A DNA stretch of 64,000 bases from Limanda limanda (Eukaryota > Chordata > Actinopteri > Pleuronectiformes > Pleuronectidae). Positions within the stretch are counted from its first letter, which is position 1. Each line of letters begins with the position of its first letter. Positions 48,292 through 59,604 of this stretch are shown piece after piece. Position numbers and translations under genes: made by a program. The stretch covers positions 20,671,118 to 20,735,117 of the forward strand of contig NC_083639.1 in the NCBI RefSeq assembly GCF_963576545.1. The letters run 5' to 3'. The notes beneath the pieces were generated by a model. It was not told the DNA's origin, did not search any database, and saw nothing but the letters and a program-made list of their open reading frames with translations.

Positions 48292-51141
48292 TCATAAAAA
48301 ACATCTGCAAGTAAAAGAAGTGGTCTGAAATGATCTCATCGTAGATTTAAAAGCGTTCAAAGAAATCATTTCAGTTAATTTAAAATCTTTTTGCAGCCAG
48401 TTCCATGTGGTGGGAGCAGAGTGGACGAATGCCCTTTTTCCTGATTCAGTGCGGGCCAATGGAACTAACAAAGGCATCTGATTGTTTGAGCGCAGACTGT
48501 AAGAAGCAACACTTTTCTGTGTGATTAAATTACAAATATATGATGGCAGTAGCCCAAGCATGGCCTTATAAATAAAAGTGCACCAATGTCCCAGCCTCCT
48601 GGTGGACAAAGAGGGCCAACCCACTCGAGAATACAATTCACAGTGATGGGTCAGGGCTCTACAGTTAGTGATAAACCTCAGAGAAGCATGGTAAACAGCA
48701 TCAATCTTACATAGACATTTAGCTGAGGCATTCATATAAATCAAATCTCCATAATCTAAACTGGATAAGAACGTTGCAGTGACAAGCCGCTTTTTCACCT
48801 CAAAAGAGAAACAAAATTTGTGCCTGAAGAAGAAGCCCAATTTAAGTTTCAATTCCTTCACAAGATTGTCAATGTGGGGTTTGAAGGAAAGGGAATCATC
48901 AATCAAGACACCAAGATATTTATAGATATGAACCACCTCTATGACATTTCCCTCAAGAGTGGACACTGTGGGGACAGTTTGAGGTACTTTCTTAGAGTTT
49001 GAAAACAAAATTTGTTTAGTTTTTTCAGTGTTGAGGACTAATTTTAGTTGCAGGAGTGTGTGCTGGACTGCATCAAAAGCTTTCTGCAGAGATTCAACAG
49101 CTCTAGCAGGAGTTGATCCAAAACAGTAAATAATTGTGTCATCTGCATAAAAATGCATGTTAGCATCTGACACGTTTTTTCCCAAATCATTAATGTACAT
49201 AATGAACAAGAGGGGTCCTAGTATTGAACCCTGTGGCACGCCCTTGTGGACACTCACAAATTCAGAACACAGACCATCATATTTAATACACTGAGTCCTG
49301 TCACTCAAATAATCTGTGAACCAGGAAACTACATGATTTGACAAACCCAAGCAAAAAAGCCTATGCTTTAAAACAGCATGGTCCACAGTGTCAAAAGCCT
49401 TTGACAGATCAATAAAAAGTGAAGCACAGTGCTGCTTATTATCAAGAGCAACTAATATATCATTGATCACTTTTGTAGCTGCAGTGATGGTAATGTGTTT
49501 TTTCCTGAAGCCTGATTGCAGTTGTGAGAGAAGATCATTAAATGTTAGAAACTCTTTTAACTGATCACACACAAGAGATTCAAGAATTTTTGACAAGGCA
49601 CACAGATTTGATATTGGCCTGTAGTTGGTTAAAGCTGCTGGATCACCTCCTTTTAATAAGGGGGTAACAAAAGCTGTCTTCCATACAGATGGAATTTTTT
49701 TGTTTTCAATTGAGAGATTAAAAAGGATTGTAAGAGGCTGTGCTACAAAATCAGCTGCTATTTTTAAAAAGTAGGGCTCTATTGAATCAGGTCCAGGGGA
49801 TTTTCTGCTAGCCAACGTTTTGAGGGCTTGATGCACTTGCTGCACAGTAAAAGGTAAGAAATTAAAGGGTTCTCCTGAAAACCTTGGAGCTTCTGTGCAG
49901 GGAAACACAGGGGCAGCTCCCGTAGAATCAAACAAAGAACCAGATAATACAAAATGATTGTTAAAACAATTTAGAACCTCAGTTCTATCATAGACTGGGA
50001 CCGAGTCTTTTAGAACAAATATCGGAAGAGCCGGAGGACTTTTACTTACAGATATAGATTTAATTACTTTCCAAAATTTCTGTGGATTATTAAGGTTCTC
50101 AGTTGTGACAGATAAATAATATTCAGATTTAGCCTTTTTAATAAGAGTAGTGCATTTGTTCCTTAGTTGCCTGAAAATAGACCAGTCAGAGGCAAAATCA
50201 CTTTTTCTGGCTTTGGCCCATGCCACATTACGTCGATGGATGGTATCTGACAACTCTGGGGAAAACCACGGATTATCTCGTCCCTTAACCCTGAATTTCC
50301 CGATGGGGGCATGTTTATTTACAATTTTCACAAAGTGTTCCTTAAAGAATGTCCAAGCTAACTCCACGTCCGGCAAAAGACCTATGTGTCCCCAATTTAC
50401 CAAAGACAAATCATGATGAAAAGCCTGTTCATTAAACATTTTTAAATTCCTCTTGAAAATAATGCGTGGTTTACGTTTGGGGATCTTTGTGTCCCTGCAA
50501 ATAGCAACAACACAATGATCACTCAAATCATTGCAGAAAACTCCCAAGGATAAGAATTTATGAGGAACATTTGTGAGAATTAGATCAATCAAAGTGGACT
50601 TTTCAGATTTTTTAAGATTTGGCCTTGTAGGTAGGTTGACCAGCTGGATAAGATTAATACAGTCACAGAAAGATTTAAATTCATCCGAAACTGCATTTAG
50701 CCAGTCCCAATTCAGATCTCCAGCCATTAAAAGCTCATTATAATTTAATTTGGACAAAAGATGCTGCAATGACGATAATGCCTCCTTTGTGGCAGATGGA
50801 TGCCTATAGCACCCGACAACAGTCATAGAGAGGGACTTTGCTATTTCCACCTTCAATGCCAAAAATTCGAATTGCTTAGAGATAGACTCAGACAGAACAA
50901 TTGAAGCATCAAATCTTGATTTAACGAAAATGGCTACACCACCGCCTTTCTTGGGCCTATCACTACGATAAACATTGTATCCGAGTATGCTAATGTCTTC
51001 ATTTGTAATAGATTTTGTCAGCTTCTCAGTTTCTGAGATGACCACAATGTCTGCATCTGTTGATCTAACCCAAATTCTGACCATGTCCATCTTTGGTACT
51101 AAGCTGCGCACATTAAGATGAATACATTTGAGACCAGACAT
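48292..51141 (-). CDS. LINE ORF2: AP endonuclease and reverse transcriptase
   Basis: This 949-codon frame starts MSGLKCIHLNVRSL, the start of an AP endonuclease domain. The domain continues with GGGVAIFVKS, GDLNWDW and SDHCVVAI (roughly residues 65-215). The reverse transcriptase has NYRPISN, QSGFRKKH, DLSKAFDTVDH (motif A), GVPQGS (634-639) and YADD (665-668). A C-terminal domain ends near the stop at 48292. There are no internal stops. The frame directly continues that of the upstream 2A segment, separated only by TGA (51144-51142), so this ATG may be an internal methionine of a once-continuous polyprotein. Confidence 0.85.
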   Translation of the reverse strand: MSGLKCIHLNVRSLVPKMDMVRIWVRSTDADIVVISETEKLTKSITNEDISILGYNVYRSDRPKKGGGVAIFVKSRFDASIVLSESISKQFEFLALKVEIAKSLSMTVVGCYRHPSATKEALSSLQHLLSKLNYNELLMAGDLNWDWLNAVSDEFKSFCDCINLIQLVNLPTRPNLKKSEKSTLIDLILTNVPHKFLSLGVFCNDLSDHCVVAICRDTKIPKRKPRIIFKRNLKMFNEQAFHHDLSLVNWGHIGLLPDVELAWTFFKEHFVKIVNKHAPIGKFRVKGRDNPWFSPELSDTIHRRNVAWAKARKSDFASDWSIFRQLRNKCTTLIKKAKSEYYLSVTTENLNNPQKFWKVIKSISVSKSPPALPIFVLKDSVPVYDRTEVLNCFNNHFVLSGSLFDSTGAAPVFPCTEAPRFSGEPFNFLPFTVQQVHQALKTLASRKSPGPDSIEPYFLKIAADFVAQPLTILFNLSIENKKIPSVWKTAFVTPLLKGGDPAALTNYRPISNLCALSKILESLVCDQLKEFLTFNDLLSQLQSGFRKKHITITAATKVINDILVALDNKQHCASLFIDLSKAFDTVDHAVLKHRLFCLGLSNHVVSWFTDYLSDRTQCIKYDGLCSEFVSVHKGVPQGSILGPLLFIMYINDLGKNVSDANMHFYADDTIIYCFGSTPARAVESLQKAFDAVQHTLLQLKLVLNTEKTKQILFSNSKKVPQTVPTVSTLEGNVIEVVHIYKYLGVLIDDSLSFKPHIDNLVKELKLKLGFFFRHKFCFSFEVKKRLVTATFLSSLDYGDLIYMNASAKCLCKIDAVYHASLRFITNCRALTHHCELYSRVGWPSLSTRRLGHWCTFIYKAMLGLLPSYICNLITQKSVASYSLRSNNQMPLLVPLARTESGKRAFVHSAPTTWNWLQKDFKLTEMISLNAFKSTMRSFQTTSFTCRCFL

Positions 51142-51465
51142 TCATTTAAAATCAGCGGGAGTCTGGATACATTGCAATTCAGGACCAGGGTTTGATTGCA
51201 CATCTCCAGACAGAAGTAAGAGTAGTACAATTATCACTGCTCGTCTCACATTACATTTTGAAGCAGTTTTTTTATGTGTTAAAGCCAGGCAATGCCTTTC
51301 CTTAAGGGAAAGAGTAAGATTATATAATGTAAAAAAACGTAGAAGTTTAGGTAAGTCCCTAGGTGGGTCCGACCACAGGTTTGAGGCCCAGACCAAATCA
51401 GACTGTGGTTGCTGTAAATGCCCAGCAACATTAGCATTAGTGCCACTATAGTAAGTGTCTTGCAT
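51142..51465 (-). CDS. LINE N-terminal segment ending in a 2A-type ribosome-skipping motif
   Basis: From the ATG at 51465 this frame encodes 107 residues and a TGA. It contains a basic stretch, then a hydrophobic run AVIIVLLLLLSG, then GDVQSNPGP at 51207-51181. The last part matches the 2A consensus D-V/I-E-x-N-P-G-P, with Gln in place of Glu. In 2A peptides the ribosome omits the Gly-Pro bond, releasing the upstream product and restarting at Pro. Here 12 residues follow that Pro before the TGA, and the next codon in the same frame is the ATG of the endonuclease-reverse transcriptase. The upstream part matches no protein I know. Activity of the Q variant is unproven. Confidence 0.65.
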   Translation of the reverse strand: MQDTYYSGTNANVAGHLQQPQSDLVWASNLWSDPPRDLPKLLRFFTLYNLTLSLKERHCLALTHKKTASKCNVRRAVIIVLLLLLSGDVQSNPGPELQCIQTPADFK

Positions 51466-51589
51466 GCTCGACAATAGCTAGTGGTACTCACCAAGGGGCA
51501 ATTCCTTGGAGTCAGGTCCCAAAATGTCAACAAACATACTAAAGTTAAGAAAAATGCCATTGTCTTTAAATTACTGAGTTTACTATGCT

Positions 51590-52026
51590 AGCTGCTGCTG
51601 CTGGGGCCTTGAGATGCTAGCAGGGCTGCTGCTGCTGGGGCCTTGAGATGTTAGCAAGGCTGCTGCTGCTGCTGGGGGCTTGAGACGTTAGCAAGGCTGC
51701 TACTGCTGCTGCTGGGGCCTTGAGATGTTAGCAAGGCTGCTACTGCTGCTACTGCTGGGGCCTTGATGTGTTAGCAAGGCTGCTACTGTTGCTGCTGCTG
51801 AGGCCTTGATGTGTTAGCAGGGCTGCTACTGCTGCTGCTGCTGGAGCCTTAGGAGTTGGCAAGGCTGCTACTGCTGCTGATGCTGAGGCCTTGGGAGTTA
51901 GCAAGGCTGTTACTGCTGAGGCCTTGGGAGTTAGCAAGGCTGCTACTGCTGCTGCTGAGGCCTTGGGAGTTAGCAAGGCTGCTACTGCTGCTGCTGAGGC
52001 CTTGGGAGTTAGCAAGGCCGCTACTG
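51590..52026 (-). repeat. Tandem array of about 11 units with GCT-triplet length variation
   Basis: Successive ttagcaaggc anchors lie at 51619, 51653, 51690, 51730, 51773, 51816, 51858, 51900, 51933, 51972 and 52011, with spacings of 33-43 bp. Units contain gccttgggagttagcaagg or gccttgagatgttagcaagg plus a variable number of CTG/CTA triplets. Read on the minus strand, one frame gives repeats of LTPKASAAAVAAL. The array lies directly 5' of the minus-strand LINE, so it may be 5' UTR monomers; a chance neighbouring minisatellite is the alternative. Confidence 0.7.
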
Positions 52027-52217
52027 CTTCCTTTGTTCTAGCCCTTCCGAGTCCAGGTAGTCCGCATTCATTTCATGTGATGAATGATAATATCCTTAAA
52101 TCTAGTGTGCTCAATGAGTAGCCGAAAAAAAATAGCGCAAAAAATGAACAATGAACAAAAAATGAACAAAGACAGAGAGACAAACTCACATACAACCTAA
52201 CATGCTGCCATCTTGGA

Positions 52218-54356
52218 TATCAAACATTGTATTAAAATCACCTCCTGCCTCCCTATGCCAGAACACTTGAGCTGACAACTGTACTGCCTGACCACTTACT
52301 GTACTGTAAAGCACTGTACAGTGTTAATCACACAAACTAATGAATAAATGGAATGCATTATGAAGAGGAGAGAGGTTCACTCTGTAAGCAGACCCTGACT
52401 TCATCTCACGGCTCTCACTCAACGATAGGGCTCTGGATTCAATCAGTGTTAATTTTGGGTGGGATTTTAATTCTAGTTTTAACAACTGTTTTTAAAATGT
52501 GTCATTTCTGTTGGCATTAATTATGCATTCCTTTTTTGTCTGATTTTTTTAATTGGTTAAAAACCCAAAGAGATCAACATTTGACAGATCGTTCAAATGT
52601 TGCATGTGGTTAAAATAAAAAAGGTACAAATTCACAATGAGTGTTATATAGATGTTTACCTTTTAATGGAAATTGTTCAGGTTTCAAGGGAGTTGCTTAA
52701 TTTCTAAATACTAAATAAGTTCATATCATAACATTGGCTATGAGTTTTATACCCTGTATTAATTGTTTTTTATGGAAACATGTACACCATTTTGAGAAAT
52801 ACGTATTTATTTATTTTTTGTCTAAGAATTCAAACTGATACCTCTCGCTATATCTCTCTTTCTCTGAGCTTTCATTGTATTTTGGATTTTGGTTCTTGTA
52901 TGGATTAAAAATCAAATTATGAGTTTCAGCTATAATGGCAAATTATATTACCTTTGGTCTGAGACAGTTTTCTCCAGCATTTACTCTAAGCTAACAATCT
53001 AATTGTTTCGGTTTCAGATCTACATTTCATACATGAATGCGGTATCCACCTTCTTACTAATTCTCTCCATACAATGATTGATCTGTTTCCCAAAATATTG
53101 AATTATTTCTTTGAAACTCATGGTCTAAAACATCGAAAACCAAGAGTTATCAAAGACAACTGGATATTTTTGCTCTAAAAATAGTCACAATAAAAGATGT
53201 TCAAATAAATAATTGAGTTGGCCCAATTAGTATGAATTAGTAATAGAGTAATTTTTCCTGTACAACCTTCGTAGCTACCCATGACATTTATATACAAATT
53301 TATATAGCTAGTCAGCCTAAAGCACATTTGACTTGATACATTTTTATAACAGGTATGTGACAGGTTTTATTATAAAATACTTAAAGATGGACACAATTAT
53401 TTTTTTTATTGCAATGTCTTGTACCATTTTGCAGGTGATTACATAAACAGAACACATCTAATGAGGAGCAAATGCATTCAACAACAGCTGTAAAGTGAGA
53501 ATCTGGAGATTCTTTAGCATTTACATCAGGTTTGTTATAGCCAGGCACTCATCCCACAGGTCTCTGGTGGACAACTGATCCCTCCTTCAGGTCTGTCCAG
53601 CCCACGACTCCTGATCCATGTATCCCTCATCTCTATCAGGTATCTGTGTCATCAGGTGATAGGTTGTCCATGGTTGCTGAACATGGCAGGTCGTTACAAT
53701 GTCAACAAAAGGCAGACAGTAATTCATTCAGTCAATGCCCATTCTCCTCATCACTGCTTGTCTCAGAGAAAAAACGAAACACAAGGGCCATGTTTCATAT
53801 TACCAGAATCAAGAGCTGCACACGGATGAAGCCAATCTCCATCTCTGTGATGCCTGCGAGGGCTTTATTTCATCTCAGAGTAATATTTTATCTCACTTCC
53901 TGTTTTTATGTCCTCTTGAAACTGACACCTGCTCACACACACACATAGACCCACATACACATTGGCAGCAGATCCCTATGAAGTGCCTAAATGTGGTGAA
54001 CAAAAGGTCTGCAGGGGAGTGAAAGGAGAAGCGGAACAAAAAACAAATAAGTAATGAAATTATAACAATACGGAGAGAGGGGGAGATAGAGACAGAGAAG
54101 AGAGAGAGAGAAAGAGTAGGGTTGCCACAATGGAGAGGAACAATCGCGCCGCGTCAATGGAAAAAGAGAGGTGGGGGGGAGAGGGCTATCTGGACAATAG
54201 CGCCGGTGACAGGAGTACAATGGCTGCAGTGTTTTCAATTAGACATTATCTCATAGACAGAGTGGCAGGTCTCATTGTGCGAGGGGGCTATTTCAGGGCT
54301 GCCTTTGTGTGGGGCAGTGCCATACTCCCCCACACCCCTCTTGGATCCTCACCCAC

Positions 54357-54357
<1 letters not shown>
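52218..54357. other. Non-coding stretch
   Basis: AT-rich to about 53500 with no recognisable features. 54120-54300 is a GC-richer block around caatggctgcagtgttttcaat that could be regulatory; no gene is recognised. Confidence 0.45.

Positions 54358-54419
<62 letters not shown>
54358..54419 (+). repeat. (CA)n microsatellite
   Basis: About 31 uninterrupted CA units, 200 bases before the minus-strand SINE tail. Confidence 0.9.
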
Positions 54420-54422
<3 letters not shown>

Positions 54423-54619
54423 CAAAGGCCCTGTTATCTTGTGCATGGCTCTGTTTGTGCATGTATGTGTGTATCCATAGATGCAGAGCAGGCCTTTTAT
54501 GTTGCTTGTTATTTGCTTTCCATCAGCGGAGGGCAAAGTGTAGCCGGTGTCACACCGAGAAGTGATTCCTCCGTTCAGTGGAAAACTGACTTTCATGAGT
54601 TGTATTGCCACCTTTATTA

Positions 54620-54917
54620 TATTTAAATATATTAAAACTGGTAAAATGGTAAATGGTCTTGATGACCACTCAAAGCGCTGCACAGTTCAGTTTTGTCCTT
54701 CACCCATTCACACACAGATTCATACAGTGCATCTATGCGGAGCACTTTCTTTATCACACATCACTCGCACTCTACCATCACAGCCATCAGGGACAATTTG
54801 ACGTTTCGGGAGCTTTCCTAAGGACACTTTGGCACATGGAATGAAGGAGAGTGGGATCAAACCACCAACCTTTTGGTTAGAGGACAACACACTCAACCTC
54901 CTGAGCCACAGCCGCCC
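54620..54917 (-). mobile_element. tRNA-derived SINE-like repeat
   Basis: On the minus strand the head reads GGGCGGCTGTGGCTCAGGAGG, containing the A box TGGCTCAGGAGG (54909-54898). The B box GGTTTGATCCC (54863-54853) has one change from consensus. The body contains the motifs caaagcgctgcac and cacccattcacacaca, known to me from a very common teleost repeat. It ends near taaatggtaaatgg-like sequence at about 54640. Confidence 0.6.
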
Positions 54918-57415
54918 TTGTGGATGAGGCATTTTACCTAATGCCCAATCTAGATCATAAGAATAATTGCAAGATTATTGCTTTACTTTGCATATATAAC
55001 CCAACTGTAAATCATATCAATTATAGTCTAGCATCCAAATTTAAAAAGGTGTTAGACAAAGGTTACCAATCAAAACAATAATATTGCCCATAATCACGTA
55101 GTATAAATGTCATGCCTGATTACGCTCTAACACTTCTTTGGCCATGAATGTGATTATTCAGAAAAAAGAAATGTTGCCTTTTCACACAGACTTAGATTTT
55201 CTATCACTGTGGACGTAAAGTTAAGTTAAGTGTGTGTACAAGATTAGATTGTTTCACACAAACGTATATAAACTTGACATTACAGCTTTAAGAGGCTGCA
55301 CAATCAGTTTCTGGTGCATGATCAGTATTTGGCACAACATCAGCTGCATGGGCCGGAGCTGCAGCGAGATGGAGGGAGAGGGTAAAGCAGGAGAGGATGT
55401 GTCGATGATGTTGGTGTGCGGAGTATAGTTCGTAAGAGTGTACAGACTAGAGTATCTGACCTCTGACCTCGCCAGGCTGACCTGCGATGGTCCAGCTCAA
55501 CGTCGCGTTATGTCTGTTGACACTGATCAGAGCATCCTCTGTCCTCCGGAGACTTTCTGTAGAATTTATTGCACATCGCTATCTAGTCAATCAGGTCACT
55601 GTGGTCTTCGTATCTCTGTAGGGGAATGCTTGCGAAAAAGCACTTTTCGCCTTCCACATGCTTCCGGCGCGATGTTTTGCTGCATTCACCGGATGAGGTC
55701 AACGGAAAAGAGGCTGTCTTGTGGCTTCTGATAAATAATGCAAACTTTGAGTGGGCATCCGGAAAACGTTGACACATTTATTAAAAAAAAGAGTTGATTC
55801 AACAAGTCTTCTTAAGCTGCCCCTCTGTGGTTCGATATATGTCGCTTTGTGAATGTCTGTGGTTGTGTTTGTCACTTTTTGCATGTTGGTAAGACCTCGT
55901 TGGGATAAATGCACACATAGGCAGATCTATGTGATCGCTGAGAAATTGTGTCAACTAAACAGAATAATCGTTTGAGGTTTTTTCACTGTTGGTGTCTATC
56001 TCAGTATCAGTCAGTCAGGCCCCTCCCTCCCTCTGCTGCGCATCGTACATTCATTATTGAAGCTAGATATCTTGGGTCGATATGTAGGGCTGCTATAAAA
56101 CTGTTAAGTTTGAAGGTGAAGGGTTAGATCTCATTATCAAGAGCAGGGTGTTTACATGTTTACACACTTCAAGTACACATACATGGAACTATTCCTCACA
56201 TTTAATTAAATTAAAAATTTACAATTAACCACAAAACCTAAGCTTACTATGATGTGGACCTTGAAAGAATAATTCATAAGTGATGTAAAATAAGATAGAA
56301 ATAGAATAACAATTCTTGTTATGTCCAGATAACAATGACTCCAGAGATGGTCCTAACTAATATAAGAGAAATTCCTGTGGTTTAAGATAATTAAAGAAAA
56401 TAACGTTACCTCAGGTTACTTAAACTCGGTTTAAATATAATGATATAAAGTCTAATAAACATTGTGAAATCATGAGGAAAACAATGTATGATAAAAGGAC
56501 CTAATTATTTTTTAAATTGTTTTTGTCTTTTAATTGGTTACTACAGAAATATAGAAAGTTAAATTATATGGTATTTGTCTTTTATTCATCAATTAAACAT
56601 AAATATCAAACACCAATACATCTTAATACAAAATAAATATATACCTTCTTTTTGTTCATCCATAAAAAATGAACAGATTGCATCCATAAAAACTGTTGAT
56701 TTAAATTATTTTACTCTTGTATAATGATTGCTAAGTACTGCCAACAAACTAGAATGATCTCAATAAACTATAACCCTAGTACAAGAATGTCATCAAAACA
56801 ACAATGCATATTTGAAAGATTTAACAGTATTGCTGACATATTGATCTGAGGACATTTATTATCACTCCTTTCTGACCACCCCCTGAAGTAGCTGTATAAG
56901 GCTAATTCTCTCTTCTGTCTATTTCTGTGCTCTGAACCAATTCTGTGACCCAACAAACTGCAGTGTGGTTCTGTGATTTTTATTTTTGAGAGGTGACAAT
57001 TCTGTCTCTCTCTGTGGTTTTCCAGTCATCACCGCCCATCTGCAGTGTTCAGGTCTTTTTACCTTAAAATGTTTCAACAGCAGCTCATTGATTTTCTCCT
57101 GTATCTGCTTTAATCAGTGTTAACTAGTGAGCAAATGAGCTGATGCAGTGCGACACTTTGTATGGACTGGATAGAGAACTATACATGCAGGATGTTGAAC
57201 AGTTCCTCATCAAACAAAAAGGAAGCTTTTTTAATAATATGATATTGACAAACTATTTGAACTATATGTCATACAAAACTGAACCTACTGGTGACTTAAT
57301 AGGCCTTTAAGATTTTGATCCATATTTACAAAGGTTTTTTTTGCTGGTGCAGTGCATCCTCTCAGCATATATCTAAAATAATTCTAAAATAATCATCCTG
57401 GGCATGGCTGCTTGG
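54918..57415. other. Non-coding stretch
   Basis: No exon is recognised. 55320-55720 contains more CpG than its surroundings and overlapping open frames on both strands, but no protein known to me. The rest is AT-rich. Confidence 0.45.
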
Positions 57416-57430
57416 TGTGTGTGTGTGTGT

Positions 57431-57487
<57 letters not shown>
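57416..57487 (+). repeat. (GT)n microsatellite
   Basis: About 36 GT units with one TATG interruption. Confidence 0.9.
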
Positions 57488-57489
<2 letters not shown>

Positions 57490-59604
57490 GCAGCAGGTAT
57501 GCTGTGTGGTCAGCTGCCCTCAGATAGAGCTGATATCTATCTAATAGCACATTGGGGATACAGTAGCCCAGTGACCTGATTCAAGGCTCTACCACCAAGG
57601 TCTGCCAACCCCAGAAAAGAAGGGCAAACTGGGACACAGGAAGACTGTGTGGGCAATTGACTCCAGTTGAGGTCGAAGCTGTTATGACATGTTGCATGTG
57701 TGTTACGTTGGGCGGCTCATGCTCGGCCTCCACAAGCCTCCAGCAACTGCCACTGTGGCAAGAGGGGTTTGTTTTGGTGTGCATGAAAACAGATTTGCTC
57801 TAATAACCTATTTTCTGTTATTTGTTGTTTACCACAGAAAGTATTTCCCATGCCCCCACCCTGAAATAAGAATGATTGATTCTGACTTTTCCCCCGTTTG
57901 AATTATGTTTTGCATGTAATGAATTCACCTATTCTTTCTGTGATATAGGTGATTTTGTCTTAATTCACATTAATATGACACTCCTTTTACATGTGATACA
58001 TCACCTTTTAGAATGAAGATTGGTAATGGACTCTTTCTCCTGAGCCCCTTACATCCTCATATAATGTTTGCCATCCTGAATGAGTAGGCAGCATTACACA
58101 AAACTCCCTAGTATCAATAAACGTTAACAGAGAAATATGGATTGACACAGTTTTACTGATTATGCTCTTTTTAATATGGTTATAGAGAGACTAGTACATC
58201 AAGCCTGAAGATGAGTGAGTCACAGTTTTACACTATAATAATAATCTCCAGTGTTAATGTGCATCTCATTGACATATTTCTACACAAGCTCATTACTGTA
58301 CCCCTGTTCACTCTTTGCCCATTTCCCCTTTTCTCTGCTGTATCCTATTATTTGTTGGTGCACTGGTTCAATATCCTCATGAAAGTTTCAACCTCTAAAC
58401 AACTTGGCACTCGACTGTGTAAACTTTGGGGCTCTAAGAGTACAAATATATGTTGAGATTGTAGAATAGAGAACCTGGTATAATACAGGAATATACGTTA
58501 GAAGCTACATCTAACATGTGGCTGAAGGTGCTGCAGCATGACTCAGTCTCCTCAGAACAAACAGCGCGAGTCTTGGCCAGCGTCAACAGCAAAGACAAAG
58601 GTGCTCGACCTGAAAGGTAGGAGAGAGAATAGGCTAAGTGGTTGTTTAGCTTGGCAGCATTCTTCTCAGTGAGCCACAACACTGGATGGTATGTGGTGAC
58701 AAAATGACACTTAGAATTAACATTGTCTGAAGACTGAGCAAGTCCAGTTAAGTGCATCTTATTCAAAAATATGACTGGAAGCCATGGCTGATGGTGAAGA
58801 TGAATGTAGTGCTACCATGTGACCTCTGCCAATCACAACCCACAGCTGCTGTGAGTCTGATGCAGAGAGATTTGAAAAATTTGACTCAGGCTGTTCATGC
58901 TTCTTGTTTTGAAAATCTGCTAGACAATAAAAAGGGGAAGGCTTGTCAGCTAAACAGGGAAATGCATTGATTTTACTCATCAAAATATGTTTACAGTTGT
59001 TGGGGGTTCTTGTGCATATACTTTTATATACTGCATAGCCTTTTGTGGCCCAAGAGGGAGTTGTGTGAAGTTTGAAAATGAGAAAAAAAAACTGTTGCTG
59101 TGCACATTCACTCTGGTAAAACCAGCTGACAGACACGTTAGTAAGTTTGGATACATCTGTTGAAGACCAGCCACATATTTACAATTTTTTAAATCAGGAT
59201 GTTTCTGAACGTTAAGTTACATCGTCCTCATATTTGTTCAAGTAGCAGGACAGTCGGCCAATGTAGGAGGAACATCCCAAGGTTTCACAACGGAGCTTCA
59301 GTACGCGGAGTAACGCGTGCTGGCCGGGTGGGGCTGAGAGACGACACCTAATTACATCATACGGAGAGGAAGTACAGACGAAAAGTTTCAATAACATATT
59401 TCTTAGAAAGGACTGAATGAAAAAGACCACGGAGAGACTGTTTTCATACCTTGAGGGTCCCTACTGACCCACTTCAAGTAATTACAATGAGTAAAAGCCC
59501 AGAAAATGTATTTTACACAATATGGGCGCTTCAAGAAAAAAAAAAGACTAAAAAGAGAATTTAATAAATAGAATGTTTAAAACTATGGCAGCAGTTAAAA
59601 CATT
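57488..59604. other. Non-coding stretch
   Basis: No gene is recognised. A minus-strand open frame at 59430-59212 has unusual CpG content and is noted as a finding. Confidence 0.45.

Larger units (their letters stand above)
48110..52217 (-). mobile_element. Near full-length CR1/L2-group non-LTR retrotransposon with 2A motif
   Basis: On the minus strand, from high to low coordinates, are a possible 5' end with CCAAGATGGCAGC (about 52217-52205), a tandem repeat array (52026-51590), a short frame ending in a 2A-type motif, a long endonuclease/reverse-transcriptase frame (51141-48292), and a 3' UTR. The 3' UTR contains ATCTCAATGGGAC and TGGTTAAATAAAGG and ends in an A-run (T-run at 48110-48121 on the plus strand). 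No target-site duplication was found, so the outer limits are approximate. The clade (CR1, L2, Rex1 or Nimb) is not settled by eye. Confidence 0.7.

Noticed and set aside
51749..52015. Ala-rich LTPKASAAAVAA repeat frame as a host protein
   Set aside because: It is a product of the tandem array beside the LINE, with no independent sign of a gene; kept only as a possible feature of the array.
48110..52225. Target-site duplication of the minus-strand LINE
   Set aside because: Flanking sequences at the two presumed ends were compared by eye and do not match, so no duplication is claimed.
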